A stretch of 34,470 nt of DNA from NCBI GenBank assembly GCA_910585945.1, contig CAJUHZ010000025.1:1-34470 (forward strand). The letters are read 5' to 3'. The notes beneath the pieces are model-generated. The model searched no databases. It was not told the origin of the DNA and worked only from the letters and a program-made list of their open reading frames with translations. This document shows, piece after piece, positions 16,172 to 24,461 of this stretch; the first letter of the stretch is position 1; the number at the start of each line of letters is the position of its first letter. This DNA comes from an uncultured Bilophila sp. (GTDB lineage Bacteria > Desulfobacterota > Desulfovibrionia > Desulfovibrionales > Desulfovibrionaceae). Position numbers and translations under genes: made by a program.

Positions 16172-16972
16172 TCAGCGGGAGCAGTCGGCGGGGCGGTGAA
16201 CAGCGCGCACGGGCACGCCATGCTCCGCCATGTAGCCTTTGAGATCCGCAATGCTGTACTGCCCGTAATGCACGATGGACGCGATGAGCGCCGCTGAAGC
16301 GCCTCCGGCGGTGACGGCTTCAACCATGTGCCGGGGATGCCCCGCCCCGCCGGACGCGATGACGGGAATGCGCACCGCGTCGCTCACAAGCCGGGTGAGC
16401 GTCAGTTCATACCCGTTTGTCGTGCCGTCGGCGTCGATGGAGTTGAGGCAGATCTCTCCCGCGCCCAGTTCCTCGCAGCGTCTGGCCCAGGCCAGGGCGT
16501 CCATGCCCGTGGCCTTGCGCCCGCCGTGGATCACCACTTCATAGCCGGAGGGGATGCCCGCACGCGGCGGCACGGCCAGCACGTCCATGCCCACCACAAC
16601 GGCTTGCGAGCCGAAGGCGGCCGCACCTTCCGCAATGAGTTCGGGGCGTTTGACCGCCGCGGAGTTGATCGAAACCTTTTCCGCCCCGGCCAGGAGAACC
16701 GCCCGCATGTCTTCCACCGAGGCGATGCCCCCGCCCACGCTGAAGGGGATGAATATGGCCGAAGCCACCTTTTCCACCACATCAAGAAAAATGCCGCGCC
16801 CCTCGTGCGTGGCCGTGATATCGTAAAAGACGATTTCGTCCGCGCCGTCCTCGTAATAGCGCCGGGCGGTTTCGACAGGATCGCCGATATCCTCGTTGCC
16901 GGCGAATTTCACGCCCTTGGTCAGGCGCCCGTTCCGGACATCAAGGCAGGGGATCACTCGTTTGCTCAGCAT
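16172..16972 (-). CDS. hisF: Imidazole glycerol phosphate synthase, cyclase subunit
   Basis: A 266-residue (beta/alpha)8 barrel. Both catalytic aspartates are where the family has them: Asp11 (VIPCLD) and Asp130 (VVVGMD). Phosphate-binding motifs FSVGGGI and VIASGGAG are present. HisF uses ammonia from HisH to convert PRFAR to IGP and AICAR in histidine synthesis. ATG 16970-16972 is preferred over a longer upstream frame; it overlaps the last bases of hisH by 7, which indicates translational coupling. The expected length is about 255. Confidence 0.95.
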   Translation of the reverse strand: MLSKRVIPCLDVRNGRLTKGVKFAGNEDIGDPVETARRYYEDGADEIVFYDITATHEGRGIFLDVVEKVASAIFIPFSVGGGIASVEDMRAVLLAGAEKVSINSAAVKRPELIAEGAAAFGSQAVVVGMDVLAVPPRAGIPSGYEVVIHGGRKATGMDALAWARRCEELGAGEICLNSIDADGTTNGYELTLTRLVSDAVRIPVIASGGAGHPRHMVEAVTAGGASAALIASIVHYGQYSIADLKGYMAEHGVPVRAVHRPADCSR

Positions 16973-17622
16973 GGCTTGTCCTCGGGGTTCAGGCGGGGTC
17001 CGACGCACCAGGCGTAAAAATTGGAAAGCAGGCGCAGACCGGGAGCGCCGCTTTTTTCCGGATGGAACTGCACGGCCCACAGGCCGTCCCGCCCATGCAC
17101 GGCGCAGAATTCGACGCCGTATATGCTGGAGGCGATCACATGCTCGGGCGCGGTTTCCACATAATAACTGTGCACGAAGTAAAAGGCCGCGTCCGCCGGC
17201 ACGCCCGCGAGCAGGGGGCTTTCCTTCCTGCGGGCAAGCGTGTTCCAGCCCATGTGGGGAATGCGCAGGGGCCGCCCGTCTTCATCCGTCAGGTCATTGG
17301 CGAAGCGGACGCAACGCCCCGGCGTGAGGCCAAGTGTGGGGGTCTCGTTCTCCTCGCTGTATTCCATCATGATCTGGCAGCCGAGGCAGATGCCGAGCAG
17401 CGGCCTGCCCGCCGCCACATGCCGGAGCAGAACTTCGCCCAGTCCCGATTCGCGCAGGTGGTTCATGGCCTGCCCCGCCGCGCCCACGCCGGGAAAAATG
17501 ACGCCCGCCGCGCTTTCAATCCGTGCCGGATCGGCCGTGACGGAGCAGGGGATGCCCAAATGATCCAGCGCGCGGCGTACGCTGGTCTGGTTGCCGGCTT
17601 TATAATCAAGAATGGCGAGCAT
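16966..17622 (-). CDS. hisH: Imidazole glycerol phosphate synthase, glutaminase subunit
   Basis: A 218-residue class I glutamine amidotransferase. The nucleophile is Cys79 in GICLGCQ; His186 and Glu188 in QFHPEKS complete the triad. The N-terminus ILDYKAGNQTSVRRAL is typical of HisH. It supplies ammonia to HisF through the barrel. It heads a minus-strand run hisH-hisF-GGDEF/TPR. No other his genes are in the window. Confidence 0.95.
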   Translation of the reverse strand: MLAILDYKAGNQTSVRRALDHLGIPCSVTADPARIESAAGVIFPGVGAAGQAMNHLRESGLGEVLLRHVAAGRPLLGICLGCQIMMEYSEENETPTLGLTPGRCVRFANDLTDEDGRPLRIPHMGWNTLARRKESPLLAGVPADAAFYFVHSYYVETAPEHVIASSIYGVEFCAVHGRDGLWAVQFHPEKSGAPGLRLLSNFYAWCVGPRLNPEDKPC

Positions 17623-17655
17623 GATTGTATCCTGAATCGGCTTGTCGCGGACGCG

Positions 17656-17675
17656 TTTTAACGAGGGCTGACCCT
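17656..17675. repeat. Short dispersed repeat, copy 2
   Basis: Matches 13603-13622 at 19 of 20 bases (C for T at the seventh position). It lies between the diverging hisH and rlpA genes. Confidence 0.6.
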
Positions 17676-17787
17676 AACGTAAAGCCGCTCCGGGCACAAC
17701 TCCCGCCTTGTGCGGGTCTGTCAGCCCATCCGGCAGGGGTGGGGCGGTTCGGGGTGATGCCGCGCCACACCCCGCCGTTTCCGTTTT

Positions 17788-17816
17788 TTGACACTTGTCC
17801 CGAAAAAATTTATGAA
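17788..17816 (+). promoter_or_regulatory. Sigma70-type promoter of rlpA
   Basis: TTGACA (17788-17793), 17-base spacer, TATGAA (17811-17816), about 32 bases before the ATG. The -35 is perfect and the spacing ideal. Confidence 0.65.
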
Positions 17817-17848
17817 TCAAAAACTGAATAATTCAAGCAGGGAGGCAT

Positions 17849-18541
17849 ATGTTCAAGCGACTCGTACCGGTTGCGCTGGCGGTCGTGCTCTGGTGCGGCT
17901 TGTGCGCCCCGGCGCTTTCCGCGGCGGCGGGCGCGGCGCACAGGGCCGGAACCCCCGCCAGACAAAGCACGGGCAAGGCTTCCTATTATAGTGACAAGCT
18001 TCACAATAAAAAAACCGCCAATGGCGAACGCTACGACAAAACCGCGTTGACAGCCGCGCACAAAACGCTTCCGATGGGCACAGTCGTGCGCGTCACCAAT
18101 CTGCACAACGGGAGGCAGGCGCTGTTCCGCATCAACGATCGGGGGCCCGTCAAAAAAAGCCGGATCATTGACGTGTCGCGCGAGGGCGCGGCGCGTCTGG
18201 ACATGCTCCGCCGGGGCGTCGCCAATGTCCGGCTGGAGGTGCTCAGCGATCGGCGCGGCCGTTGCCGCCCCGAACACGCCTTTTACGTCAGCGTGCCCGC
18301 CGGAGCTTCCCGCTCGGCCGGCGCGAAACGCTTTGTCTTGCGCAAGGCGGGTGGAGCGGCAAGCCGCTTTGCGGGCTTCGGCCCGTTCTCCTCGTACAGG
18401 GAGGCGGAACGGATCTGGGATCGGGTCAGCCGCCCGGCGGGGGCGCGGGCGGAGTCACGGCGCGGCCCGCGCAACGGGGCGGCGATACTGTGCCTGCCCC
18501 GGGCGCAGGTTCGGGGCGCTTCCCGGAGTCAGCCTTCATGA
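17849..18541 (+). CDS. rlpA: RlpA-like septal/peptidoglycan lytic transglycosylase
   Basis: A 230-residue exported protein behind GGGAGG. It has a signal peptide (about 1-26). The double-psi beta-barrel domain (about 42-132) has ASYYSDKLHNKKTANGERYD and FRINDRGPVKKSRIIDVS; the Glu of GERYD and the Asp of NDRGP are the family catalytic residues. RlpA cleaves glycan strands that lack stem peptides. The C-terminal part (about 160-200) has a weak SPOR-like stretch (FGPFSSYREAERIWDRV), then an Arg-rich tail that may be degenerate. No lipobox cysteine is in a standard position, so it may be a soluble periplasmic form. The stop lies in a repeat-like sequence shared with the end of the CI-like gene. 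Confidence 0.85.
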   Translation: MFKRLVPVALAVVLWCGLCAPALSAAAGAAHRAGTPARQSTGKASYYSDKLHNKKTANGERYDKTALTAAHKTLPMGTVVRVTNLHNGRQALFRINDRGPVKKSRIIDVSREGAARLDMLRRGVANVRLEVLSDRRGRCRPEHAFYVSVPAGASRSAGAKRFVLRKAGGAASRFAGFGPFSSYREAERIWDRVSRPAGARAESRRGPRNGAAILCLPRAQVRGASRSQPS

Positions 18542-18891
18542 ATCAGCCTGCCGCAAGGCCGTTTTTGCGTCCGGCGGCGTTGCGGGGCCAAATTGACTGC
18601 ATGTTTCCGGGACGGCTTCGGCCGCTGCTTGCCCCTTGCCGGCCGGAAAAACGACTTTTCGCGGACGGTGTGTGAACGGAGCAGCTCCCGAGGGGCGCGG
18701 CATGCTTGCGGAGCATTGATCTTTTTTTCGCAAAGCCGGGGCTTTTCCCCGATTTTGTCAATCCGCCTTGACACGCGGGAGAACATGCCGGTATTCTAAA
18801 AGAAAGGAAAATCTTTGCAGGCCGCCGTAAGGGGGGCCGTTTTGGACGCGCCCGTCCCGGCGCGCGACAACCACATCAGGGAGGTACGGCA
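18542..18891. other. 350-base upstream region of dsrAB
   Basis: No gene is supported. It begins with a decayed copy of the CCTGCCGCAAGGCCG hairpin element (18547-18561), contains a GGGGCTTTTCCCC hairpin (18739-18751) ahead of the promoter, then the promoter and an 88-94-base leader. AGGGAGG at about 18880 precedes the dsrA ATG. Confidence 0.5.
18768..18797 (+). promoter_or_regulatory. dsrA-dsrBD promoter
   Basis: TTGACA (18768-18773), 18-base spacer, TATTCT (18792-18797). Strong -35 and reasonable -10, predicting a leader of about 88 bases before dsrA. Confidence 0.65.
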
Positions 18892-20205
18892 ATGGCTAAA
18901 CATCCAACCCCTAAGTTGGATCAACTTGAGTCCGGGCCATGGCCCAGCTTTGTGTCCGACATCAAGCAGGAAGCCGCGCACAGAATCAAGAACCCCGACA
19001 ACATCGACTACCAGATCCCCGCGGATTGCCCCGAAGACCTGCTCGGCGTGCTTGAACTTTCCTACAAGGAAGGGGAAACGCACTGGAAGCACGGCGGCAT
19101 CGTCGGCGTGTTCGGTTACGGCGGCGGCGTCATCGGCCGCTACTGCGACCAGCCCCAGATGTTCCCGGGCGTGGCGCACTTCCACACCGTGCGCGTGGCC
19201 CAGCCCTCGGGCAAGTACTACTCGGCGGATTATCTCCGCCAGTTGTGCGATATCTGGGAACTTCGCGGCTCCGGCCTGACCAACATGCACGGTTCCACCG
19301 GCGACATCGTGCTGCTTGGCACGCAGACCGTTCAGCTTGAGGAAATCTTCTACGATCTGACCCACAAGATGAACACGGACCTTGGCGGCTCCGGTTCCAA
19401 CCTGCGTACGCCCGAAGCCTGTCTCGGCCAGAGCCGGTGCGAATTCGCCTGCTACAACACGCAGGACATGTGCTACCAGCTCACCCAGGAATACCAGGAC
19501 GAACTGCACCGTCCGGCCTTCCCCTACAAGTTCAAGTTCAAGTTTGACGGTTGCCCGAACGGCTGCGTGGCGGCCATGGCCCGTTCCGACTTCGCCATCA
19601 TCGGCACCTGGAAGGACGACATCAAAATCGACCATGACGCGGTGAAAGGCTATGTGGGCGGCGAATTCGCGCCCAACGCCGGCGCTCACGCCAGCCGCGA
19701 CTGGGGCAAGTTCGACATCGAAGCCGAAGTGGTTCGCCGCTGCCCCACCAAGTGCATGAGCTGGGACGGCTCCCGCCTCTCCATCAACAACCGCGAATGC
19801 GTGCGCTGCATGCACTGCATCAACGTCATGCCCCGCGCCCTGCACATCGGGGATGAACGCGGCGCGTCCATTCTCTGCGGCGCCAAGGCCCCGGTTGTCG
19901 ACGGCGCGCAGATGGGCTCCCTGCTCGTTCCCTTCATTTCCGCCGAACCGCCCTACACCGAGATCAAGGAACTCATCAACAAGATCTGGGACTGGTGGAT
20001 GGAAGAAGGCAAAAACCGCGAACGCCTCGGCGAAACCATGAAGCGTCTCTCCTTCCAGAAGCTGCTTGAAGTCACCGAACTGCCGGCGCTGGCGCAGCAC
20101 GTCAAGGAACCCCGCTCCAACCCGTACATCTTCTTCAAGCAGGAAGAAGTGCCCGGCGGCTGGAACCGCGATCTGGCCGCGTACCGTCAGCGCCACCAGC
20201 GCTAG
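18892..20205 (+). CDS. dsrA: Dissimilatory sulfite reductase, alpha subunit
   Basis: A 437-residue cytoplasmic protein, the same length as in Desulfovibrio. Siroheme-[4Fe-4S] ligands are present as Cys177, Cys183, Cys221 and Cys225 (ACLGQSRC; GCPNGC). The inserted ferredoxin domain has Cys284, Cys288, Cys303, Cys306 and Cys309 (RCPTKC; ECVRCMHC). With DsrB it forms an alpha2beta2 enzyme that reduces sulfite, passing sulfur to DsrC. In many Desulfovibrio the alpha-subunit siroheme site holds the inactive cofactor. First gene of a two-gene operon with its own promoter. Confidence 0.97.
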   Translation: MAKHPTPKLDQLESGPWPSFVSDIKQEAAHRIKNPDNIDYQIPADCPEDLLGVLELSYKEGETHWKHGGIVGVFGYGGGVIGRYCDQPQMFPGVAHFHTVRVAQPSGKYYSADYLRQLCDIWELRGSGLTNMHGSTGDIVLLGTQTVQLEEIFYDLTHKMNTDLGGSGSNLRTPEACLGQSRCEFACYNTQDMCYQLTQEYQDELHRPAFPYKFKFKFDGCPNGCVAAMARSDFAIIGTWKDDIKIDHDAVKGYVGGEFAPNAGAHASRDWGKFDIEAEVVRRCPTKCMSWDGSRLSINNRECVRCMHCINVMPRALHIGDERGASILCGAKAPVVDGAQMGSLLVPFISAEPPYTEIKELINKIWDWWMEEGKNRERLGETMKRLSFQKLLEVTELPALAQHVKEPRSNPYIFFKQEEVPGGWNRDLAAYRQRHQR

Positions 20206-20246
20206 CGGCGTGACAGGCGGCGTGAGGAAAACAAAAAAATGATCCC

Positions 20247-20270
20247 GAGCGTGTCACAGCAGACACGCTC
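20247..20270 (+). promoter_or_regulatory. Hairpin between dsrA and dsrB
   Basis: GAGCGTGTC (20247-20255) and GACACGCTC (20262-20270) form a perfect 9-base stem with a 6-base loop and no T-tract. It may protect or process the mRNA and tune the subunit ratio. Confidence 0.6.
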
Positions 20271-20289
20271 CAAGCAGTGAGGGAACGAT

Positions 20290-21744
20290 ATGGCGTTCAT
20301 TTCTTCTGGGTACAATCCGGAAAAGCCGATGGAAGGCCGCATTTCCGACATCGGCCCCCGCAAATACGATGAGTTCTTCCCCGAAGTCATCGCCAAGAAC
20401 TTTGGCAAATGGCTGTATCATGAAATTCTGGAACCCGGCGTGCTGGTGCATGTGGCCGAATCCGGCGACAAGGTGTACACCGTGCGTTGCGGCGGCGCGC
20501 GCCTCATGTCCATCACCCACATCCGCGAAATCTGCGATATCGCGGACAAGTACTGCGACGGACATGTGCGTTTCACCACGCGCAGCAACATTGAATTCCT
20601 GGTTTCCGACGAAAGCAAGCTGAAGCCCCTTCAGCAGGATCTTGCCTCCCGCAAGTTCGCGGGCGGTTCCAACAAGTTCCCCGTGGGCGGCACGGGCGCG
20701 GGCGTCACCAACATCGTGCACACCCAGGGCTGGGTGCACTGCCACACGCCGGCCACCGACGCGTCCGGCCCGGTGAAGTCCATCATGGACGTCATGTATG
20801 ACGACTTCAAGTCCATGCGTCTGCCTGCCCCGGTGCGCATCTCGCTGGCCTGCTGCATCAACATGTGCGGCGCGGTGCACTGTTCCGATATCGGCATCGT
20901 GGGCATTCACAGAAAGCCCCCGATGATCGACAACGAGTGGGTTGACCAGCTCTGCGAAATCCCGCTCGCCGTGGCCGCCTGCCCCACCGCGGCGGTGCGC
21001 CCCGTCAAGACGGAACATGACGGCAAGAAGGTCAACTCCGTCGCCATCAAGCAGGATCGCTGCATGTACTGCGGCAACTGCTACACCATGTGCCCCGCCC
21101 TGCCCATCTCGGACGGCGAGGGCGACGGCGTGGCCATCATGGTCGGCGGCAAGGTGTCCAACCGCATCACCATGCCCAAGTTCTCCAAGGTCGTGGTGGC
21201 CTACATCCCCAACGAGCCGCCGCGCTGGCCCACACTGACCAGCACGATCAAGCACATCATCGAAGTCTACTCCGCCAACGCCATGAAGTACGAGCGCCTT
21301 GGCGAATGGGCCGAACGCATCGGCTGGGAGACCTTCTTTGAACTGACCGGGCTTGAGTTCTCGCATCACCTGATCGACGACTTCCGGGATCCGGCGTACT
21401 ACACCTGGCGTCAGAGCACCCAGTTCAAGTTCTCCGACGCGGCGCTGGCCCTGCACGCCGGCGGCGGACATGAAGACACCTCCGACTCCGAAGTCACCGA
21501 AGCCGACAAGCAGATCGTTGTCGACTTCCTCAAGGGTCAGCTCGCCAAGCCCGGCGCGAAGACCAAATACTACTTCAACAACTTCATCGACCTCTTTGAA
21601 GGCCGGAAGAACGCGCGCGACGTCAAGGCCGTGCTTTCCGTCCTTGTGAGCGAGGAAACGCTGGAGTACTGGTCCTCCGGTTCCACCACCATGTATGGCC
21701 TGAAGGGCGCCGGCAAGCAGGCCGGGGCCGAGGGCGAAGACTAG
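20290..21744 (+). CDS. dsrB-dsrD: Fused dissimilatory sulfite reductase beta subunit and DsrD
   Basis: A 484-residue fusion. Residues 1-381 are a complete DsrB, ending at the normal C-terminus RQSTQFKF. Its siroheme-cluster ligands are Cys151, Cys188/189 and Cys193, and the ferredoxin domain has Cys231, Cys258, Cys261, Cys264 and Cys268. A linker of about 22 residues, Gly/Asp/Ser-rich (382-403), leads to a whole DsrD (about 404-484): IVVDFL, YYFNNFIDLF, then LEYWSSGSTTMYGLKG. Stand-alone DsrD is about 78 residues with a winged-helix fold and is reported to activate sulfite reduction by DsrAB. No stop or second start separates the parts. GAGGG precedes the ATG. The fusion is known from Bilophila wadsworthia and is the best taxonomic marker in the window. 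Confidence 0.97.
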   Translation: MAFISSGYNPEKPMEGRISDIGPRKYDEFFPEVIAKNFGKWLYHEILEPGVLVHVAESGDKVYTVRCGGARLMSITHIREICDIADKYCDGHVRFTTRSNIEFLVSDESKLKPLQQDLASRKFAGGSNKFPVGGTGAGVTNIVHTQGWVHCHTPATDASGPVKSIMDVMYDDFKSMRLPAPVRISLACCINMCGAVHCSDIGIVGIHRKPPMIDNEWVDQLCEIPLAVAACPTAAVRPVKTEHDGKKVNSVAIKQDRCMYCGNCYTMCPALPISDGEGDGVAIMVGGKVSNRITMPKFSKVVVAYIPNEPPRWPTLTSTIKHIIEVYSANAMKYERLGEWAERIGWETFFELTGLEFSHHLIDDFRDPAYYTWRQSTQFKFSDAALALHAGGGHEDTSDSEVTEADKQIVVDFLKGQLAKPGAKTKYYFNNFIDLFEGRKNARDVKAVLSVLVSEETLEYWSSGSTTMYGLKGAGKQAGAEGED

Positions 21745-21814
21745 TCTTCCCTCCCGTGAAACGCCGGGCCTCTCCGTCACTTGCGGAGAGGTTCCGGCGC
21801 GTGCGGCAAGCGAC

Positions 21815-21843
21815 AGCGCCGGACGGTACCGTCCGGCGCTTTT
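21815..21843 (+). terminator. Terminator of the dsr operon
   Basis: A 26-base perfect palindrome (21815-21840, arms AGCGCCGGACGG and its complement) ends in TTTT. A second hairpin just before it (CCTCTCCG with CGGAGAGG, about 21768-21791) strengthens it. Confidence 0.85.
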
Positions 21844-22027
21844 GTCTTTGGGAGCGGGACAGAGGCGAGCGGCTTGCCGAGGGGCGGGCCTTTGGCCGGA
21901 ATTGGCTTTTAGCGGTTGACAGATGCATCGTCTTCCCGCAAAAAGAATGCTTCCGTCAAACCACGCGGACCGCTCCGGACATTGCCGGCGAAGCGATTCG
22001 CAATCTGCAACACAGGGAGTTCACCTG

Positions 22028-22771
22028 ATGATTCGTAGCTGTTGCGCGGCGCTTCTTGGCCTGTTCCTGTTCGCCTCGTCGGTGTTTGCCGCGGAGAAGG
22101 AATTGATCGTCGCTTCCGACGCCACCTGGCCGCCGCTTGAAATGCTTGATGCGGAAAAGAATGTGGTCGGGTACTCCATCGACTACCTGAAAGCGGTAGC
22201 CAAGGAAGCCGGCCTCCCCGTCACATTCAGAAATACCGCCTGGGACGGGATTTTCGCCGCGCTGGAATCGCGGCAGGCGGACATCATCGCTTCCTCCGTC
22301 ACCATTACGGATCGGCGCAAGAAGGCGATGGGCTTTACGGAACCGTATTGCGAAATCCGCCAGGCGGTGGTCGTGCCGGTCGGTTCGTCCATCAAGGGAC
22401 TGGAAGATCTCAAGGGCCTGAAGGTGGGCGGCCAGATCGGCACTACCGGACTGATTGAAACCATGCCCAAGTCGAAGGTGGACGCGGTGATCAAGACCTA
22501 CGACGAAGTCGGGCTTGCGCTTGAGGATCTTGCCAAGGGCAACATCGACGCGGTGGTCTGCGACTCGCCCGTGGCCCAGTTCTACGCCAACAAGAAGGAC
22601 GAATACAAGGGCAAGCTGCGCATCGCCCACATTACGGATGATGTGGAGTATTACGGCTTTGCCCTGCGCAAGGACGATCAGGCGCTGATCGACGCTCTGA
22701 ACAAGGGCATCGCGGCCGTCAAGGCCAAGGGGCTCGACAAGGCGATCATCGAAAAGTGGCTCGGTGAGTAG
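22028..22771 (+). CDS. Polar amino-acid ABC transporter, periplasmic binding protein 1
   Basis: A 247-residue family 3 solute-binding protein. It has a signal peptide (1-22, ending FAA). The PBPb core has DATWPPLEMLD, GYSIDYLKAVAKEAG, ADIIASSVTITDRRKKAMGFTEPY and DAVVCDSPVAQFY. The Thr-Asp-Arg-Arg stretch holds the arginine that usually binds the ligand carboxylate. ATG 22028 is chosen for its signal peptide and GGGAG upstream. It heads an operon with a paralogous binding protein, a permease and an ATPase. TTGACA at 21916-21921 may belong to its promoter, though no good -10 follows. The ligand cannot be assigned. Confidence 0.9.
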   Translation: MIRSCCAALLGLFLFASSVFAAEKELIVASDATWPPLEMLDAEKNVVGYSIDYLKAVAKEAGLPVTFRNTAWDGIFAALESRQADIIASSVTITDRRKKAMGFTEPYCEIRQAVVVPVGSSIKGLEDLKGLKVGGQIGTTGLIETMPKSKVDAVIKTYDEVGLALEDLAKGNIDAVVCDSPVAQFYANKKDEYKGKLRIAHITDDVEYYGFALRKDDQALIDALNKGIAAVKAKGLDKAIIEKWLGE

Positions 22772-22784
22772 ATTTTTGGAAGAG

Positions 22785-22803
22785 GGGGGGCGTCATGCCC
22801 CCC
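22785..22803 (+). promoter_or_regulatory. GC hairpin between the two binding-protein genes
   Basis: GGGGGGC and GCCCCCC (22785-22791, 22797-22803), 7-base stem, 5-base loop, no T-run. A second stem follows (CGTTTCCC with GGGAAAGCG, about 22824-22852). It probably stabilises or attenuates the operon mRNA. A very similar hairpin lies at 25228-25248. Confidence 0.5.
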
Positions 22804-22874
22804 TTCGCGAAATATTCCGGAGCGTTTCCCGTTGAAAATGGGAAAGCGCCCCGAAAAAAACGGGGAATCCGCCC

Positions 22875-23618
22875 ATGATTCGCATCGTCAGCGCCGTGTT
22901 GCTTTCACTGTGTTTGTGCGCCCCGCCGGCGTTCGGCGCGGAGAAACGGCTTGTCGCGGTTTCCGACGCGGTGTGGCCGCCCATGGAATTTCTTGACGAT
23001 ACGGGCCGGGTGATCGGTTTTTCCACCGACTACCTCAAGGCCGTCGCCAGGGAAGCCGGCCTGATCGTGTCGGTCAAAAACATGGCCTGGAAGGATCTGT
23101 TTGAAGCCCTGGAGGCGAAGAAGGCGGATATTGTGGCTTCTTCCGTGACGGATACGCCCTCGCGCCGCCGGATGCTTGGCCTCAGCGCGCCCTACTACGA
23201 AGCCAGACAGGCCGTGCTCATGCCCCTGGGCGCGAAGGCGACGCGCTTGGAGGATCTTGCCGGGCGAAAGGTCGGGGGGCAAATCGGGGCTACCGGGCTT
23301 GTCGAAACCCTGCCCGACTCCGGGGTGAAGGTTGACGCGCGCGCCTACGACGACACGGCCCTGGCCGTGGAAGCCCTGGCCGCGGGCGATGTTGACGCGG
23401 TGATCTGCGACGAACCTCTCGCCAGATATTACGCCGCAAAGAGCGGGGAATTCGCCGGCAGGTTCACTGTCGCGCTGGTGACCGGCAAGGCGGAACGCTA
23501 CTGCTTTGCCGTGCGCAAGGGCGACATTGCCCTGCTGGAAAAACTGAACAACGGCATCAAGGCGGTCAAGGCCAAGGGACTCGACAAGGCTATCGCCGCG
23601 AAATGGATGGGGAACTGA
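22875..23618 (+). CDS. Polar amino-acid ABC transporter, periplasmic binding protein 2 (paralogue)
   Basis: A 247-residue family 3 binding protein, the same length as the preceding one and clearly related along its whole length (DAVWPPMEFLD; FSTDYLKAVAREAG; KVGGQIGATGLVETLP; NNGIKAVKAKGLDKAI). The signal peptide ends FGA. The specificity loop differs: TITDRRKKAMGF in copy 1 becomes TDTPSRRRMLGL here, so the ligand or affinity may differ. It probably arose by tandem duplication and shares the one permease and ATPase downstream. Confidence 0.9.
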   Translation: MIRIVSAVLLSLCLCAPPAFGAEKRLVAVSDAVWPPMEFLDDTGRVIGFSTDYLKAVAREAGLIVSVKNMAWKDLFEALEAKKADIVASSVTDTPSRRRMLGLSAPYYEARQAVLMPLGAKATRLEDLAGRKVGGQIGATGLVETLPDSGVKVDARAYDDTALAVEALAAGDVDAVICDEPLARYYAAKSGEFAGRFTVALVTGKAERYCFAVRKGDIALLEKLNNGIKAVKAKGLDKAIAAKWMGN

Positions 23619-23666
23619 GCTTCGCGCGCCGATCCGGCGCTTCCTGCAACGCGACGCGGCATACCT

Positions 23667-24461
23667 ATGAAAAATCATCCCACTATCCGTATTGAAGTCG
23701 TGGAAGGGGCATCCATCCCCGATCCCAAGGATACCAACTTCATCAACGCCTGGACGCTCGCGTTCTGCACAGCCCTGGGCGCGCTGGCGTTCCTGTGCCT
23801 GGTGCGCCCCGAGCCGTACCGGGATATTCTGCTCTTTCTGCCCGACGGGCTGCTGGTCACTTTTGAGGTGACGCTCCTCTCGCTGCTCTGCACGCTGCCC
23901 ATCGGGCTTGTGACCGGGCTTGGGCGCATCTCCCGCAACCGTTTTTTCAATCTGATCGCCTCGACGTATGTGGAAATCATCCGGGGCATCCCGCTGCTGG
24001 TGCAGCTTTTTTACATTTATTACGCGCTTGGCAGTCTCATCAAGGTGCCGCCCATTGTTTCGGCCGTCATCGCCATCAGTTTCTGTTACGGCGCGTACAT
24101 GGGCGAGGTCTTCCGCGCCGGCATTCTCGCCGTGCCCAGGGGGCAGTCCGAAGCGGCCCGCTCGCTTGGCTTCAGCCGCGGCCAGACCATGCGGCTGGTG
24201 ATCCTGCCGCAGGCGTTGCGCACCATCCTCCCGCCTGTGGGCAACGAGTGCATCGCCATGCTCAAGGACACCTCGCTGGTGTCGATCATCGCAGTGGCCG
24301 ATCTGTTGCGCCGCGGCAGGGAATTCGCCTCCCAGACGTTCGACTACTTTGAAACCTACACTGTCATCGCCCTCGTGTACCTGATCATCACCCTGCTGCT
24401 CTCCAAGGGCGTCAGCATCATGGAAGGAAGGCTCAACTACTATGACCACGACAGAAAGTAA
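23667..24461 (+). CDS. Polar amino-acid ABC transporter permease (HisM/GlnP type)
   Basis: A 264-residue inner-membrane protein with an N-terminal cytoplasmic leader, one extra segment at about 27-48, then the MetI-like core. GLLVTFEVTLLSLLCTLP begins the core and the EAA loop reads EAARSLGFSRGQTMRLVILPQ. YVEIIRGIPLLVQLFYIYY is typical of the HEQRo amino-acid family. It probably acts as a homodimer. Its end overlaps the ATPase start by 20 bases. Confidence 0.93.
   Translation: MKNHPTIRIEVVEGASIPDPKDTNFINAWTLAFCTALGALAFLCLVRPEPYRDILLFLPDGLLVTFEVTLLSLLCTLPIGLVTGLGRISRNRFFNLIASTYVEIIRGIPLLVQLFYIYYALGSLIKVPPIVSAVIAISFCYGAYMGEVFRAGILAVPRGQSEAARSLGFSRGQTMRLVILPQALRTILPPVGNECIAMLKDTSLVSIIAVADLLRRGREFASQTFDYFETYTVIALVYLIITLLLSKGVSIMEGRLNYYDHDRK

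Noticed and set aside
14724..16199. 491-residue plus-strand frame opposite the GGDEF/TPR gene
   Set aside because: No domain pattern; the minus-strand protein has clear GAF, GGDEF-like and TPR segments.
18796..21780. Long minus-strand frames opposite dsrA and dsrB-dsrD (466 and 508 residues)
   Set aside because: dsrA and dsrB-dsrD are certain; the antisense frames arise from strong third-position GC bias.
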